Positions 9,901 through 20,238 are shown, counted from the first letter of the stretch. The stretch: DNA of 53,139 nt from Bacteroidota bacterium (GCA_018266475.1 JAFEAI010000096.1:1-53139); one strand, 5' to 3'. Notes: a model not told the origin generated them from the sequence alone. Translations and numbers: made by a program.

Positions 9901-12100
9901 CGGCACCCTGCAATTGGATGCCGGGGAGCTTGATGCCAGCCTAGCCGACATCACCCTGCGCAGCCAGGCCGGCGGCACGGGCCGCCTTGGGCCGGTGGGC
10001 GCCACCGCCAGCTACACGGGCAACATCACCATGGAGCGTTACATCCCCGCAGGCCACACCAACTGGCGCATGCTGGGCAGCCCGGTGGGCGGCCAAACGG
10101 TGGCCAACTGGCAGGATGATTTCTTCACCGCCGGCTACCCGGGATCCCAGTACCCCAACTTCTACAACCCGGTGAACAGCAACATCCTGTGGCCCAGCAT
10201 CCGGTGGTACGACGAAACGGTGGTGACCAACGATGCCAACGCGGGCGTGGTGGGCGTAAGCAGCAATCTGCAATCCTTGGCCAAGGGCCAGGGCTTCCTG
10301 GCCTGGTGCGGCGACAACTTCAGCACCACCAACGCCTTCACGGTGAACGTTACCGGCGCGCCGTACATCGCCCACACGCCGGTCACCCTGCCGATGAGCT
10401 TCACCTCCTCGGGCACCGTGGCCGCCGACGGCTGGAACTTGGTGAGCAACCCGCTGCCCAGCCCCATCGACTTCACCAAGCTGGTGCGCGGTGCCGATGT
10501 GGGCAACTCCTACTGGATCTTCGACCCCGTTACCGGCAACAACCTGGCCTGGAGCAACGGCGTGGGCCAAGGCGGCCTCAACGGCAAGATCCAAAGCAGC
10601 CAAGGCTTCTGGCTGAAGGCCGGCGGCAGCGCCACCACCACCACGGTGGATGAATCCGCCAAGGTGAGCCAGCCCATGGGCGGCACCTTCGGCGGCGACC
10701 AGGCCCCGGCCCTACCCCTGCTCAACCTCACCTTGGCCAGCGGCATCAACAGCTTCAGCGACATGGCCACCATCGCCTTCGCCCAAGGCACCCCGGCCTA
10801 CGACGCCATCGACGCACTGAAGATGACCTTCCGCACCCCCGGCGCGCCGCAGCTCGGCATCCGCAGCAGCGACAACCAGCTGCTGGCCGTGGATTTCTTC
10901 GGCAGCTACAGCGAGGCCGTCACCATTCCCCTGCAGGTGGACGTGGACGTAACGGGCAGCTACACCATCACGGCCGGCATCAGCGGCATCAACACGCTGT
11001 CCTGCCTCAGCCTCACCGACCTGCAGACCGGGGCGGTAACACCGCTTTCCGACGGTGCCAGCTACAGCTTCAGCATCAACGCGGACGATGATGCCAGCCT
11101 GTCCCGCTTCGTGCTCCACGGCAGCAAGCCGCTGCCCTTGGTGGTGGACCAGGCCCAATGCCATGGCGGGCAAGGCGCCGGCACCGTGGTGGTGCCCGAC
11201 GGCGCCCCGGTGGACGTTACCTGGGCGGATGCCTTCGGGAACACCCTGCTGACGATGCAGGGCATAGCAGGCGGCATCGCCGAATACGAGGCCCCGGCCG
11301 GCAACTACCAAGTGCGCATCACCCCGGGCGGTGCTTGCGGCGCACTGGCCGCCGACTTCACCATCACCCAGCCCGAGGCCATCGGTGCTGACGTGCTGCA
11401 AACGGCCACCACCTGCCCCAACAGCGCGGACGGCAGCATCATGGTGTCCGGCGTAACGGGCGGCACCGCACCGTACAGCTTCCTGTGGAGCAACGGCGGC
11501 ACCACCAACAGCATCACCGGTGCGGCAGGCACCTACACGGGCACCATCACCGATGCGGCAGGATGCGTGGACCACGTGCTGGCCGCCATTCCGGCCGGGG
11601 AAGGCGTGGTCGCCCAGTTCTCCGTGCAGGGCGTGGCCGTGGCGGGCACACCCGTTGAATTTCTCAACCACACCGAGCTCGGCACCGATTATGCGTGGGA
11701 CTTCGGCGACGGCTCCTCCAGCGGGGAGATGGCCCCCAGCCACACCTACGCCCTGCCGGGCGTGTACACGGTAACGCTGTCCGCCACCGGCAACAGCTGC
11801 TACAGCACCTTCAGCCTGGACCTGACGGTGGAAGCAGCCACGGCCGTGGCCGCCGCCACCGCAGCACCCTTGGCGGTGTGGGCCACGCCGGATAACATCG
11901 TGGTGGAGCATAGCTTCGGCAATGCCCCGGTGAACGTGGACGTGTATGATGCCACGGGCCGCTTGGCCATGAGCCAATCCCGCTTGGTGAAGCCCGGGCG
12001 CATCACCTTGGGCGACCGCAGCCTGAACTCCGGCGTGTGGTTCGTGCGCATCACCAGCGGCGATGTGCAACGCACCTTCCGCGTGCCGTTGGTGCGGTAG
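6917..12100 (+). CDS. Giant T9SS-secreted fibronectin-III/PKD protein (1727 aa)
   Basis: Starts with the signal peptide MKKIATLRAIGFAAAALVLG. Regions by eye: an N-terminal jelly-roll domain (about 25-180); a fibronectin type III domain (about 288-391); a second Fn3 (about 393-651) interrupted by an inserted beta-rich domain (about 432-603); a GCMDPLADNYNPTA...DGSCTY motif (about 655-680); an unassigned domain (about 682-865); then the module shared with the upstream gene, with SprB-like (about 1495-1553), PKD (YAWDFGDG) and a T9SS type A sorting domain ending RTFRVPLVR. The first 170 codons and the Fn3 insert look less GC-biased than the rest, suggesting separate acquisition. A cell-surface structural role is inferred; no catalytic domain is recognised. 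Confidence 0.85.
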   Translation: MKKIATLRAIGFAAAALVLGQVSAQVTLYSQDFGTGTTFPAGWANSGSPAWTINSGGSSDYTGASGGSQARSGNGTGTATLTFSNSLSTVGYSNITVLYGGRRSNTQAAVTFQWSSNGSTWNNITFTDVTANATWAWVNGGTRITLPTGAEGVANLQFRWTLTNPVSYRIDDFTVQGTAAGPNLTATALTAFDSQCINGTYGPNTFTITGIALSNADVTVGALSGYMYSTTAGGTYTSSLSLAQPGGAYSQTIYVKFDPVAVASYNGNIPVGGGGATSINVAASGSGVNTAPTVTTGAVSGITSASATVAGTLNTASSCGTVTAYGIEYSTTSGFTGGTGTAIPSTNLSGTSFSSNLTGLNPCTVYYTHAYATRASETTYGSQGTFTTAALAAPAATAATGIGANGFTANWGAVASATGYFLDVSTSPTFGSPGGELVGWNFTSTSTTATDGIAANLTKTISTNAGGTLTYSSSNNQLYLDGWDSGSNSKYWQISLVTTGYSNLSLSSIQQGSNSGPRDFKVQYRIGTGGAWTDVPSGTVTVANNITTGKLTNLALPAACDNQPDVYLRWIMTSNTSVNNGTVASGGNSRISAISVDATSQPSFVPGYNNLSVAGTTQSVSGLTPGTTYYYRVRAQATGCTSANSNVITVAMADAGCMDPLADNYNPTATVSDGSCTYCTPTITYNAPTPTPIVIGSGIPDQNMAVSTDCRDVKVGISAFNRYVGAIIPAANVYTTTTGYSPISQGNPAPDPVMARWNLLGTVDLGSFNFTNMNVFLDLDFDPAGTPVWNTVNISQQMIAGGMGALHVYQASENLAAAYWGTAFPGVSFDPTVPGTYDVRVRLESAFSNEPLVTLAIQVVVETPEITWYSQASGNVGDAIWATTPTGSAGTATFNATASMVVQAGHTVGATASTDVKKLTVESGATLALSSGTTFTVHGDEAIFDGALTAPDNSTLALAGSTATVLASDGGPLNLWNLTVNTPMGTLTDATIAIRGTLQLDAGELDASLADITLRSQAGGTGRLGPVGATASYTGNITMERYIPAGHTNWRMLGSPVGGQTVANWQDDFFTAGYPGSQYPNFYNPVNSNILWPSIRWYDETVVTNDANAGVVGVSSNLQSLAKGQGFLAWCGDNFSTTNAFTVNVTGAPYIAHTPVTLPMSFTSSGTVAADGWNLVSNPLPSPIDFTKLVRGADVGNSYWIFDPVTGNNLAWSNGVGQGGLNGKIQSSQGFWLKAGGSATTTTVDESAKVSQPMGGTFGGDQAPALPLLNLTLASGINSFSDMATIAFAQGTPAYDAIDALKMTFRTPGAPQLGIRSSDNQLLAVDFFGSYSEAVTIPLQVDVDVTGSYTITAGISGINTLSCLSLTDLQTGAVTPLSDGASYSFSINADDDASLSRFVLHGSKPLPLVVDQAQCHGGQGAGTVVVPDGAPVDVTWADAFGNTLLTMQGIAGGIAEYEAPAGNYQVRITPGGACGALAADFTITQPEAIGADVLQTATTCPNSADGSIMVSGVTGGTAPYSFLWSNGGTTNSITGAAGTYTGTITDAAGCVDHVLAAIPAGEGVVAQFSVQGVAVAGTPVEFLNHTELGTDYAWDFGDGSSSGEMAPSHTYALPGVYTVTLSATGNSCYSTFSLDLTVEAATAVAAATAAPLAVWATPDNIVVEHSFGNAPVNVDVYDATGRLAMSQSRLVKPGRITLGDRSLNSGVWFVRITSGDVQRTFRVPLVR
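9517..12100 (+). repeat. Long paralogous module, copy 2
   Basis: Partner of the module at 4190-6771. The landmark strings are collinear over about 860 codons, and most residues are identical by eye. Confidence 0.85.
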
Positions 12101-12120
12101 GCGAATACTTGAATCCGTGA

Positions 12121-12152
12121 AAAAGGGCTGCCCGGACGGGTGGCCCTTTTTT
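12121..12152 (+). terminator. Intrinsic terminator after the second giant gene
   Basis: AAAAGGGC at 12121-12128 pairs with GCCCTTTT at 12143-12150. An inner CCCG/CGGG stem lies between them and a T run follows. It sits 20 bp after the stop codon. Confidence 0.85.
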
Positions 12153-12227
12153 CGTGCGGGTGAGCGGGTGGGGCCTTCGCGCCGGGCGCGGGGCGCCGGG
12201 CAACCGACAACGAACAACTGACACCAA

Positions 12228-14354
12228 CTACCGCACCTCCCCGCCCGGCGGCACTTCCCTGCCCGGCTGCACGAAGACCAGCTTCCCTTCAGCATCCTCG
12301 GCCATCAGCACCATGCCCTGGCTTTCCACGCCGCGCATCTTGCGGGGTTCCAGGTTGCAGAGCACCAGCACCTGCTTGCCGGGCAATTCCTCCGGGGCGA
12401 AGTGTTGCGCGATGCCGCTTACGATGGTGCGCGGTGCGGCCTCCCCCACCTCAATGGAGAGCTTCAGCAGCTTGTCCGCCTTGGGCACGCGCTCCGCAGC
12501 GGCAATGGTTCCGATGCGGATATCCAGCTTGGCAAAATCATCGAAGCTGATGTTCGGCTTGGCCACCACCTTGGTTTCAACCGCATCTGCCCTGGGCGGA
12601 GCCGAAGGGCCTTGTTCCGTACTGCGGCTTTCCATGGGTTCGTTCGCTTTCAGGCGTTCCACTTCCACCGCGATCTCCGCATCGGTAATGGGCTTGAAGA
12701 GATGTTCCGCCTTGCCGATCGCCGCACCGGGCACGATCAGGCCTTCGCGCAGCGCGTCGGCCCATTTCAGTTCGCCCAAGCCCAGCATGGTGCGCAACTT
12801 TTGCGCGGTGAAGGGCAGGAACGGCTCCAGCACCACGCTGAGGGCCGCAGTGATGCGCAGGCTGTTGAACAGCACGGTGCGCACGCGGTCCGGGTCGGTC
12901 TTCTCCAGTTTCCAGGGCTCGGTGTCGGTGAGGTACTTGTTGCCGAGGCGGCCCGCGTTCATGGCGCTAAGCAGCGCATCGCGGAAGCGGAACTTGTCAA
13001 TGTCCTCCGCCACTTTGCCGGGGATGGCGGAGAGCTCGGCCCACAGCACGGTATCCTGCTCGCCCTGTGCAGCATTGGATGCCGCAGGTTCGGGCACCTT
13101 GCCGCCGTAGTACTTGTTGCAGAGCACGAACACGCGCTGCACGAAGTTGCCGATGATGGCCACCAGCTCATTGTTGTTCTTGTCCTGGAAGTCCTTCCAC
13201 GTGAACTCGCTGTCGCGGAACTCGGGCAGGATGGTGGCCAGCGCATAGCGCAGCTCATCCTGCCTGCCGGGCCAGCGCGCGATGTATTCATGCAGCCACA
13301 CGGCCCAGTTGCGGCTGGTGCTCAGCTTGCGCCCCTCCAGGTTGAGGAACTCATTGGCGGGCACGTTCTGCGGCAGGATGAAGCCGCCGTGCTGCTTCAA
13401 CAGGATGGGAAAAATGATGGCGTGGAAGACGATGTTGTCCTTGCCGATGAAATGCAGCAGGCGGGTATCATCTGCCTTCCACCATTTTTCCCAATCGGTG
13501 CCGTGGTCCGCTGCCCACTGCTTGGCGGCGCTGATATAGCCGATGGGCGCATCCAACCACACGTAGAGCGCCTTGCCTTCGGCGCCGGGCAGGGGCACGG
13601 GCACGCCCCAGGTGAGGTCGCGCGTCATGGCACGGGGCCGGAGGCCTTCCTTCAGCCAGCTGTTGCACTGGCCCAGCACTTGCGGCTTCCACTCGGCGGG
13701 GTCGTGCTGTTGGTCGCCATCGAGCATGCCGGTGTTGATCCACTCCTGCATCCATTCCTGGCTGCGCTCCATGGGCAGGTACCAGTGCTTGGTGGGCTTC
13801 AGCACGGGCTTGCTGCCGCTGAGGGTGCTGCGCGGATCGATGAGGTCCCTGGGGCTGAGCGCGCTGCCGCATTTTTCGCACTGGTCGCCGTACGCGTCGG
13901 GATTTCCGCAGTTGGGGCAGGTGCCCATGATGTAGCGGTCGGCGAGGAATTGCTTGGCCTCGGTGTCGTAGTACTGCTCCTCGGTGTTTTCCGTGAATGC
14001 CCCGTTGGCGTACAGCTGCAGGAAGAACTCCTGGGAGGTTTTGCGGTGCAGTTCGCTGCTGGTGCGGTGGTAGATGTCGAAGGCGATGCCGAAGTCTTCA
14101 AAGGCCTTGCCCATCAGCGCGTGGTATTTGTCCACGATGGCCTGCGGGGTGGTGCCTTCCTTGATCGCGCGCAGGGTGATGGCGGCGCCATGCTCGTCGC
14201 TTCCGCAGATGAAGAGCACTTCCTTGTTGCGGGAACGCAGGCTGCGCACGTAAATGTCTGCCGGCAGGTAGGCCCCTGCGATGTGGCCGATGTGGAGGGG
14301 GCCGTTGGCGTAGGGCAGTGCGGCGGTAACGGTGGTGCGGGCGGGTGCTTTCAT
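12228..14354 (-). CDS. metG: Methionyl-tRNA synthetase
   Basis: Charges tRNA-Met with methionine using ATP; cytoplasmic and essential. The class Ia signature LHIGHIAGAYL lies at residues 20-30 (HIGH at 21-24). A zinc knuckle CPNCG/CEKCG lies near 145-162. The KMSKS-equivalent loop is GRKLSTSRN near 340-346, the KLSTS form typical of the MetRS subclass with a zinc insert. Residues 603-708 form a C-terminal tRNA-binding (Trbp111-like) domain, with LDIRIGTI and SQGMVLMAEDAEG. At 708 residues it matches the long, dimeric form. The start codon is 10 nt from a TAATTTCG box, so the leader must be very short. Confidence 0.97.
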   Translation of the reverse strand: MKAPARTTVTAALPYANGPLHIGHIAGAYLPADIYVRSLRSRNKEVLFICGSDEHGAAITLRAIKEGTTPQAIVDKYHALMGKAFEDFGIAFDIYHRTSSELHRKTSQEFFLQLYANGAFTENTEEQYYDTEAKQFLADRYIMGTCPNCGNPDAYGDQCEKCGSALSPRDLIDPRSTLSGSKPVLKPTKHWYLPMERSQEWMQEWINTGMLDGDQQHDPAEWKPQVLGQCNSWLKEGLRPRAMTRDLTWGVPVPLPGAEGKALYVWLDAPIGYISAAKQWAADHGTDWEKWWKADDTRLLHFIGKDNIVFHAIIFPILLKQHGGFILPQNVPANEFLNLEGRKLSTSRNWAVWLHEYIARWPGRQDELRYALATILPEFRDSEFTWKDFQDKNNNELVAIIGNFVQRVFVLCNKYYGGKVPEPAASNAAQGEQDTVLWAELSAIPGKVAEDIDKFRFRDALLSAMNAGRLGNKYLTDTEPWKLEKTDPDRVRTVLFNSLRITAALSVVLEPFLPFTAQKLRTMLGLGELKWADALREGLIVPGAAIGKAEHLFKPITDAEIAVEVERLKANEPMESRSTEQGPSAPPRADAVETKVVAKPNISFDDFAKLDIRIGTIAAAERVPKADKLLKLSIEVGEAAPRTIVSGIAQHFAPEELPGKQVLVLCNLEPRKMRGVESQGMVLMAEDAEGKLVFVQPGREVPPGGEVR

Positions 14355-14364
14355 CGGGAAGCCG

Positions 14365-14372
14365 CGAAATTA
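14365..14372 (-). promoter_or_regulatory. -7 box TAATTTCG of metG
   Basis: Variant of TAnnTTTG followed by CGGC. The same TAAnTTCGCGG text precedes lepA and dnaG. It ends 10 nt before the ATG. Confidence 0.55.
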
Positions 14373-14391
14373 GGCGGTGCGTGGAATGCGC

Positions 14392-14728
14392 TTTACCGCG
14401 AAGACGCGAAGAGCGCCAAGGGAGCCTCACGCGAAGACGGACTTAGCGCAGGGGGAACCGCCAAGACGCAAAGGGCGCCAAGGAATGCGGGATCACGCGA
14501 AGACGGACTTAGCGCAAGGGGAACCGCCAAGACGCAAAGGGCGCCAAGGAATGCGGGATCACGCGAAGACGCGAAGACGCGAAGGATGCGGTGTCGCGGG
14601 GGATTTTTACCGCCAAGACGCAAAGAGCGCCAAGGAATGCGGGATTCACGCGAAGAATGACTTAGCGCAGGGGGAACCGCCAAGACGCGAAGGGCGCCAA
14701 GGAATGCGGGCTCACGCGAGGACGCGAA
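14392..14728. repeat. Tandem array of a 66-67-bp GACGC-rich repeat
   Basis: Copies of CCAAGACGC(A/G)AAGGGCGCC start at 14461, 14527, 14613 and 14680. A first, diverged copy starts near 14396. Spacings are 66, 86 and 67 bp, and the 86-bp interval holds extra GCGAAGACGCGAAG words. It fills the gap between the stop of the nidogen-like gene and metG, and it would be transcribed with them. From memory, the motif family recurs in many unrelated environmental genomes. Confidence 0.9.
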
Positions 14729-14761
14729 AGGGTCCTGCGTTGGTCGGCCTCTGGTGGCGGG

Positions 14762-16195
14762 CTACTGCGCGGCTATGTGCATCAGGCGCTTTGCAACCGT
14801 GTTGTTGGTGCCGATGGCCCGAATGGTGTACAGCCCGGCGGGCAGGTGTTGCAGGTTCAACTGCATTTGCGCGGCGCTGGCCCCCACGGCCTGCTCCATC
14901 ACCAAAGTGCCGTCCGTGGCGAACACCTGCACGTGCTGCGGGCGCTGTGCGGCAGGCCAGGTGAGCTGCACCTGGTCCCCGGCAGGGTTGGGTTGCAGGG
15001 AGAACGTGGTTGCATCCGCAAGGCCTGCGAGGCCCACGGTGCTGGCAGGCACCACGCGCACATACGCCGTGTAGGCGGAGTTCAGGGGCACGGGTGCGTC
15101 GTTGTGCGCGGTGAACACGATGGCGTGCAGGCCCAGCTCGCTGGCCGCCGGGGTAAACGTGGCGTTGATCTTGGCTCCCCCGGTAACGTTCGTCACCACC
15201 GGTTGGAAAGCGGCGATCCCCGGGCACTCCGCCCCGGCGGTGATCACCTGGCCACTTCCGCCGGCCACCACCATCATCGGGTAGTCGTAGGAACTGCCCA
15301 CCTCCACCTCCATCGTATCGCAGTTGATGCCTACGAAGATGGGCGCGATGGCTTCGGTGGCCGTGCTGAAGGAGAAGTGCCTTCCGGTAAGCCAGCCTAC
15401 GCCGCCCGGTGTGGCGAAGGGGCCTCCCCAATCATCGCCTGCATGGTCAAAACGCCCCACCTGCAGGTACTGCATGAAATCCCCCTTGTTGGCGCCCACG
15501 GTGGCGGCGGTGCCGCCGAAGCCTGATATACCGCCGGATGCCGAGCCGGTGGTCCATTCCATGCTGCCGTAGCAGAAGGCAACGTTGTTGCCACCGGGGA
15601 TCACGGGGTCGCCACCATCGGAAATGATGAGCTGGAAGGAGTTCAGCTTGTCCGTTTGCTGATTGTAGTAGCCCACGTTCTTCCAGCTTACCAGCAGGGC
15701 CGTGGGCGTCAGCTTGTACTGCACGGTATTGATGCCCGGGCCTGTTGCCCGCAGGTCCACATCCGCCCAGAACGGCGCGATGAGCGTGGGCCCTTCCATG
15801 GGGAACGGCGAGGAGGTATATGTGCCGAGCTGATTTCCGAAGGAGATGTTCCCATTGATGTTGATGTAGACCTGGGTGTAGGAGGCGCCGTAGATCTGGA
15901 AGGTGAAAGGCAGGTCGATGGGGCCATGGGAGCCATCATCCCCGTTGTTGAACCCGGATGCGTTCCATTGGGTGCCAAGGTCGATAGTGGTCCAGGATGT
16001 GTCGGGAGCAACCCAGCACCCGCAGGAATCGGCATCGCGGTTGGTGCCGCGCAAGGTGGGCGGTGATGGATGGCCCATTGCCCCTGGGGGCACCAATGCC
16101 GCCTTGATGGCGTCATACTGCGCGGCCGTCATGCCTTCTTGGGCGGCTGCCGTGCCAAGCGCGCAGATCAGCAGCAGGGTAGTTGCAGTTTTCAT
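14762..16195 (-). CDS. Secreted nidogen-like T9SS protein (477 aa)
   Basis: The start is set at the ATG of MKTATTLLLICALG, a clean signal peptide; the longer frame adds 35 residues with no signal character. The middle carries a NIDO-like beta-sandwich with the family's YININGNISFG, APFWADVD, NSFQLIISDG and NNVAFCYG signatures, followed by a cysteine-containing Ig-like stretch. The C-terminus is a T9SS type A sorting domain (FSLQPNPAGDQVQLTW ... LPAGLYTIRA). It is a paralogue of the gene just upstream, which shares the same block order. Predicted extracellular or surface-attached; ligand unknown. Confidence 0.8.
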   Translation of the reverse strand: MKTATTLLLICALGTAAAQEGMTAAQYDAIKAALVPPGAMGHPSPPTLRGTNRDADSCGCWVAPDTSWTTIDLGTQWNASGFNNGDDGSHGPIDLPFTFQIYGASYTQVYININGNISFGNQLGTYTSSPFPMEGPTLIAPFWADVDLRATGPGINTVQYKLTPTALLVSWKNVGYYNQQTDKLNSFQLIISDGGDPVIPGGNNVAFCYGSMEWTTGSASGGISGFGGTAATVGANKGDFMQYLQVGRFDHAGDDWGGPFATPGGVGWLTGRHFSFSTATEAIAPIFVGINCDTMEVEVGSSYDYPMMVVAGGSGQVITAGAECPGIAAFQPVVTNVTGGAKINATFTPAASELGLHAIVFTAHNDAPVPLNSAYTAYVRVVPASTVGLAGLADATTFSLQPNPAGDQVQLTWPAAQRPQHVQVFATDGTLVMEQAVGASAAQMQLNLQHLPAGLYTIRAIGTNNTVAKRLMHIAAQ

Positions 16196-16214
16196 GGTTC
16201 GGGGAATTACGTTG

Positions 16215-16222
16215 TGAATGTA
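16215..16222 (-). promoter_or_regulatory. Possible -7 box TACATTCA
   Basis: Weak TAnnTT-type match 19 nt upstream of the nidogen-like gene's ATG. It suggests that gene can be transcribed separately from its upstream paralogue. Confidence 0.3.
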
Positions 16223-16303
16223 GACAGTTCCATCTGGAAAAATGTTGCCCGGGTCCGGATTCTTCCCGCCGCTTGTCCTGTGTGGAAAAGAGGGATGCAT
16301 GAT

Positions 16304-17608
16304 CTACCTGGTGATGGTCAGCCGGGCCACCGCAGTGCCCTCGCGTGAAACAAGGCGCACCACGTACACCCCCTCCGGCAGGCCGCCTGCATCCCATTGG
16401 AAGGTGCGCCCGGCAACCGGCGTGGCAACCAGGATGCGCCCTTCGGCATTGGCCACTTGCAGCTCGGCCCCTGCCCAAGGCCCGTTCCAGGAGATCTGCA
16501 CCAGACCACTTGCGGGGTTGGGAAAGATGGTGATCGGCACCTGCCCGGAAGGCGCGGCAACGCCCAGCGGCAACTGCACCTTTACAAAGCGCTGCGTGGT
16601 GGAGAGCGGCCCCAAGTTGGTGGCTGCCTGAAAATACAGCGTGTGCAATCCTGCTTCATCCGCCGTGGGCGTGAAGGAAGCGGTAAGCAGGTGGGCGCCG
16701 TCCACCTGCTGGTCGGCGATGGCGAAACTTGAAAGCGTAGGGCAGGCGGCACTTACGACCACCGGTGGTGCCGGGCCGCCCCTGTGCGCAATGATCCGAT
16801 AATATCCCGTGCTGCCGGCCTCCACCTCCACCGTATCACATTCGGTGGTGCTGAAGATAGGCGGAATGCTCTGCGGCACCGTGTTGAAGGCCAGGCTGCG
16901 GCCGTTCAGCCAGCCGACGCCGGATTGGGCGATCCTTCCGTTCCAGGTGCTGTCCACCGTGGCGAACCGCCCCAGCTGCATGTAGTACAGGTCATCGCCG
17001 GTGTTTGCCCCGGCCAGGGATGGCGTTACCGGATGCCCATAGGCACGACCTACCGCCCATTGCATTTCCTTGTAACAGAACGCCACATTGTTGCCGTCGC
17101 GCACCTCCGCGCTGTTGCCGTTGGTGATGGTGAGTTGAAAGGAGTTCAATGAATCCGTTAGGTGGGTCATCCTCCCCATGCGCGCCCAGCTTACCCGCAA
17201 TGCGGAATCCGTCAGCTTATAGGCCACAATGCCATTGTCTGGCGGGGCATTGTAGGACAGGCTGACCTCCATGGGCGCCCAAAACGGGGCGAGCATGGGC
17301 GCCCCGGGCAGCGGCAGGTTCACCGGCGGCTCCCCACCCCAAGTGTGGCCGAATGAAACGATGCCTGCGGCATTGATGAACACCGAATCAAGGGTTTGGC
17401 CGCCAAAGGTGAAGGGGAACGGCAGGACCAGCGGGCCATAGCTCGATTGGCCATATTCGTTATTGCTCCAAAGCGAGCCCGGACGGTACGGGTGCCCCAG
17501 GAAAACCCACGAACTGTCGGGCTCCACCCAGCAGGTACACGCCTCCTGCGGAAAGGCATGCAACGCAGCCTGTGCGCACAACCCGAAAAAGAAGTAGCGG
17601 AACCCCAT
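16304..17608 (-). CDS. Secreted nidogen-like T9SS protein (434 aa)
   Basis: The frame stays open far into lepA on the other strand. The real start is the ATG of MGFRYFFFGLCAQAAL, which gives a signal peptide and lies 20 nt after a TACGTTCG box. It has the same architecture as its neighbour: CTCWVEPDSSW, FPFTFGGQTLDSVFINAAG, APFWAPM, NSFQLTITNGN, NNVAFCYKEMQW, then an Ig-like segment and a sorting domain (ITIFPNPASGLVQISW ... GVYVVRLVSREG). The tandem paralogues probably arose by local duplication. Confidence 0.8.
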   Translation of the reverse strand: MGFRYFFFGLCAQAALHAFPQEACTCWVEPDSSWVFLGHPYRPGSLWSNNEYGQSSYGPLVLPFPFTFGGQTLDSVFINAAGIVSFGHTWGGEPPVNLPLPGAPMLAPFWAPMEVSLSYNAPPDNGIVAYKLTDSALRVSWARMGRMTHLTDSLNSFQLTITNGNSAEVRDGNNVAFCYKEMQWAVGRAYGHPVTPSLAGANTGDDLYYMQLGRFATVDSTWNGRIAQSGVGWLNGRSLAFNTVPQSIPPIFSTTECDTVEVEAGSTGYYRIIAHRGGPAPPVVVSAACPTLSSFAIADQQVDGAHLLTASFTPTADEAGLHTLYFQAATNLGPLSTTQRFVKVQLPLGVAAPSGQVPITIFPNPASGLVQISWNGPWAGAELQVANAEGRILVATPVAGRTFQWDAGGLPEGVYVVRLVSREGTAVARLTITR

Positions 17609-17628
17609 GGCATGCCTGTATTGGTCCA

Positions 17629-17636
17629 CGAACGTA
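17629..17636 (-). promoter_or_regulatory. -7 box TACGTTCG
   Basis: TAnnTTCG form, 20 nt before the nidogen-like gene's start, divergent from the lepA promoter about 80 bp away. Confidence 0.45.
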
Positions 17637-17716
17637 GGATGCGGTGCAAGGGCCGCCACGGCATCCCGGGCAACGGCGCGGCTGCACCAGGGAACGGCGT
17701 TGCAGCCGCTTGTAGC

Positions 17717-17724
17717 TAAATTCG
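17717..17724 (+). promoter_or_regulatory. -7 box TAAATTCG of lepA
   Basis: Followed by CGGGCC. Identical to the box in front of dnaG and close to that of metG. It lies 22 nt before the ATG. Confidence 0.55.
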
Positions 17725-17746
17725 CGGGCCTTTTCGCCTCCGCCGC

Positions 17747-19534
<1,788 letters not shown>

Positions 19535-19614
19535 GCAAGTCCCTGCAAGGAGAAGCCCCGGCGCAGGATCCCGAGGTGGTTGCCCTTCGGGGACATCAAG
19601 GTGCGGACCGTTGC

Positions 19615-19622
19615 TATCTTTG
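19615..19622 (+). promoter_or_regulatory. -7 box TATCTTTG of the DUF433 gene
   Basis: Exact TAnnTTTG match ending 4 nt before the ATG. This predicts a leaderless toxin-antitoxin transcript. Confidence 0.55.
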
Positions 19623-19626
19623 GTTC

Positions 19627-19866
19627 ATGGACTGGCACAAGTACATCACCAGCAATCCCAAGGTGCTGGACGGAAAGCCAACTGTAAAAGGAACACGGCT
19701 GTCCGTGGAATTCATTTTGGGGCTGATGGCGAACGGGTGGACGGAAGCTGCACTCCTGGAGAATTATGAGCGCTTGAGGGCGGTACACATCCGGGCGATC
19801 TACGGCTTCATGAGCGAGAACATCGCAGCCGGGCGGTATCCGCAACCGTTGGGCGGCCTCAAATGA
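19627..19866 (+). CDS. DUF433 antitoxin
   Basis: A 79-residue protein with the DUF433 winged-helix pattern: ITSNPKVLDGKPTVKGTRLS, then FILGLMANGWTEAALLENY and a C-terminal helix. Members of this family are antitoxins encoded just ahead of DUF5615 Mut7-C/PIN-like toxins, and the next gene is one, starting inside this gene's stop codon (ATGA overlap). It probably neutralises the toxin and represses its own promoter. The pair lies between the two copies of the lepA 3' end. Confidence 0.85.
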   Translation: MDWHKYITSNPKVLDGKPTVKGTRLSVEFILGLMANGWTEAALLENYERLRAVHIRAIYGFMSENIAAGRYPQPLGGLK

Positions 19867-20216
19867 GGTTCCTCGTTGATGAGTGCGTGGCCAAGTCCTC
19901 CGCCATCCGGTTGCGCATGCTCGGTCATGATGTGGTGCGCATCGGTACGGATATCCGCATAGCGGAAGATGTGGACATCCTGGCATTGGCCACGTCCGAA
20001 ATGCGGACCGTGATCACGCATGACCAAGACTTCGGTGAATTGGCCTTCAAGCGGGAGCACCGTGCCCCCCACGGGATCGTGCTGTTCCGCTATGAGCCGC
20101 CAACCCCCGAAGAAGTGGCGAACCGCCTATCCGTGATCATCCGTTCAGGGATCTATCGCTTTGAAGGCTACTTGACCGCCGTGGATGAAGGCAAAGTGCG
20201 GCAGCGCCCATGTTGA
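19863..20216 (+). CDS. DUF5615 PIN-like toxin
   Basis: A 117-residue protein beginning MRFLVDECVAKS, with the conserved LxDE acidic pair. It also has the family's RxLGHDVVRIG, DVDILALA, VITHDQDFGELAF and GIVLFRY blocks. DUF5615 proteins are PIN-like nucleases predicted to cut RNA, paired with DUF433. The 4-bp overlap with the antitoxin gene implies translational coupling. Target RNA unknown. Confidence 0.85.
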   Translation: MRFLVDECVAKSSAIRLRMLGHDVVRIGTDIRIAEDVDILALATSEMRTVITHDQDFGELAFKREHRAPHGIVLFRYEPPTPEEVANRLSVIIRSGIYRFEGYLTAVDEGKVRQRPC

Positions 20217-20238
20217 ACTGCTTCTTCAGCATGGAGGT

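Noticed and set aside
12190-12227. CAACTGAC-type repeat after the second giant gene
   Set aside because: A few loosely similar words (ACAACGAACAACTGACACC) but no clean periodicity.
16215-16222. Third copy of the 128-bp mobile repeat
   Set aside because: Only a GAATGTAGACAG-like fragment is shared, in a different base order; no alignment extends beyond it.
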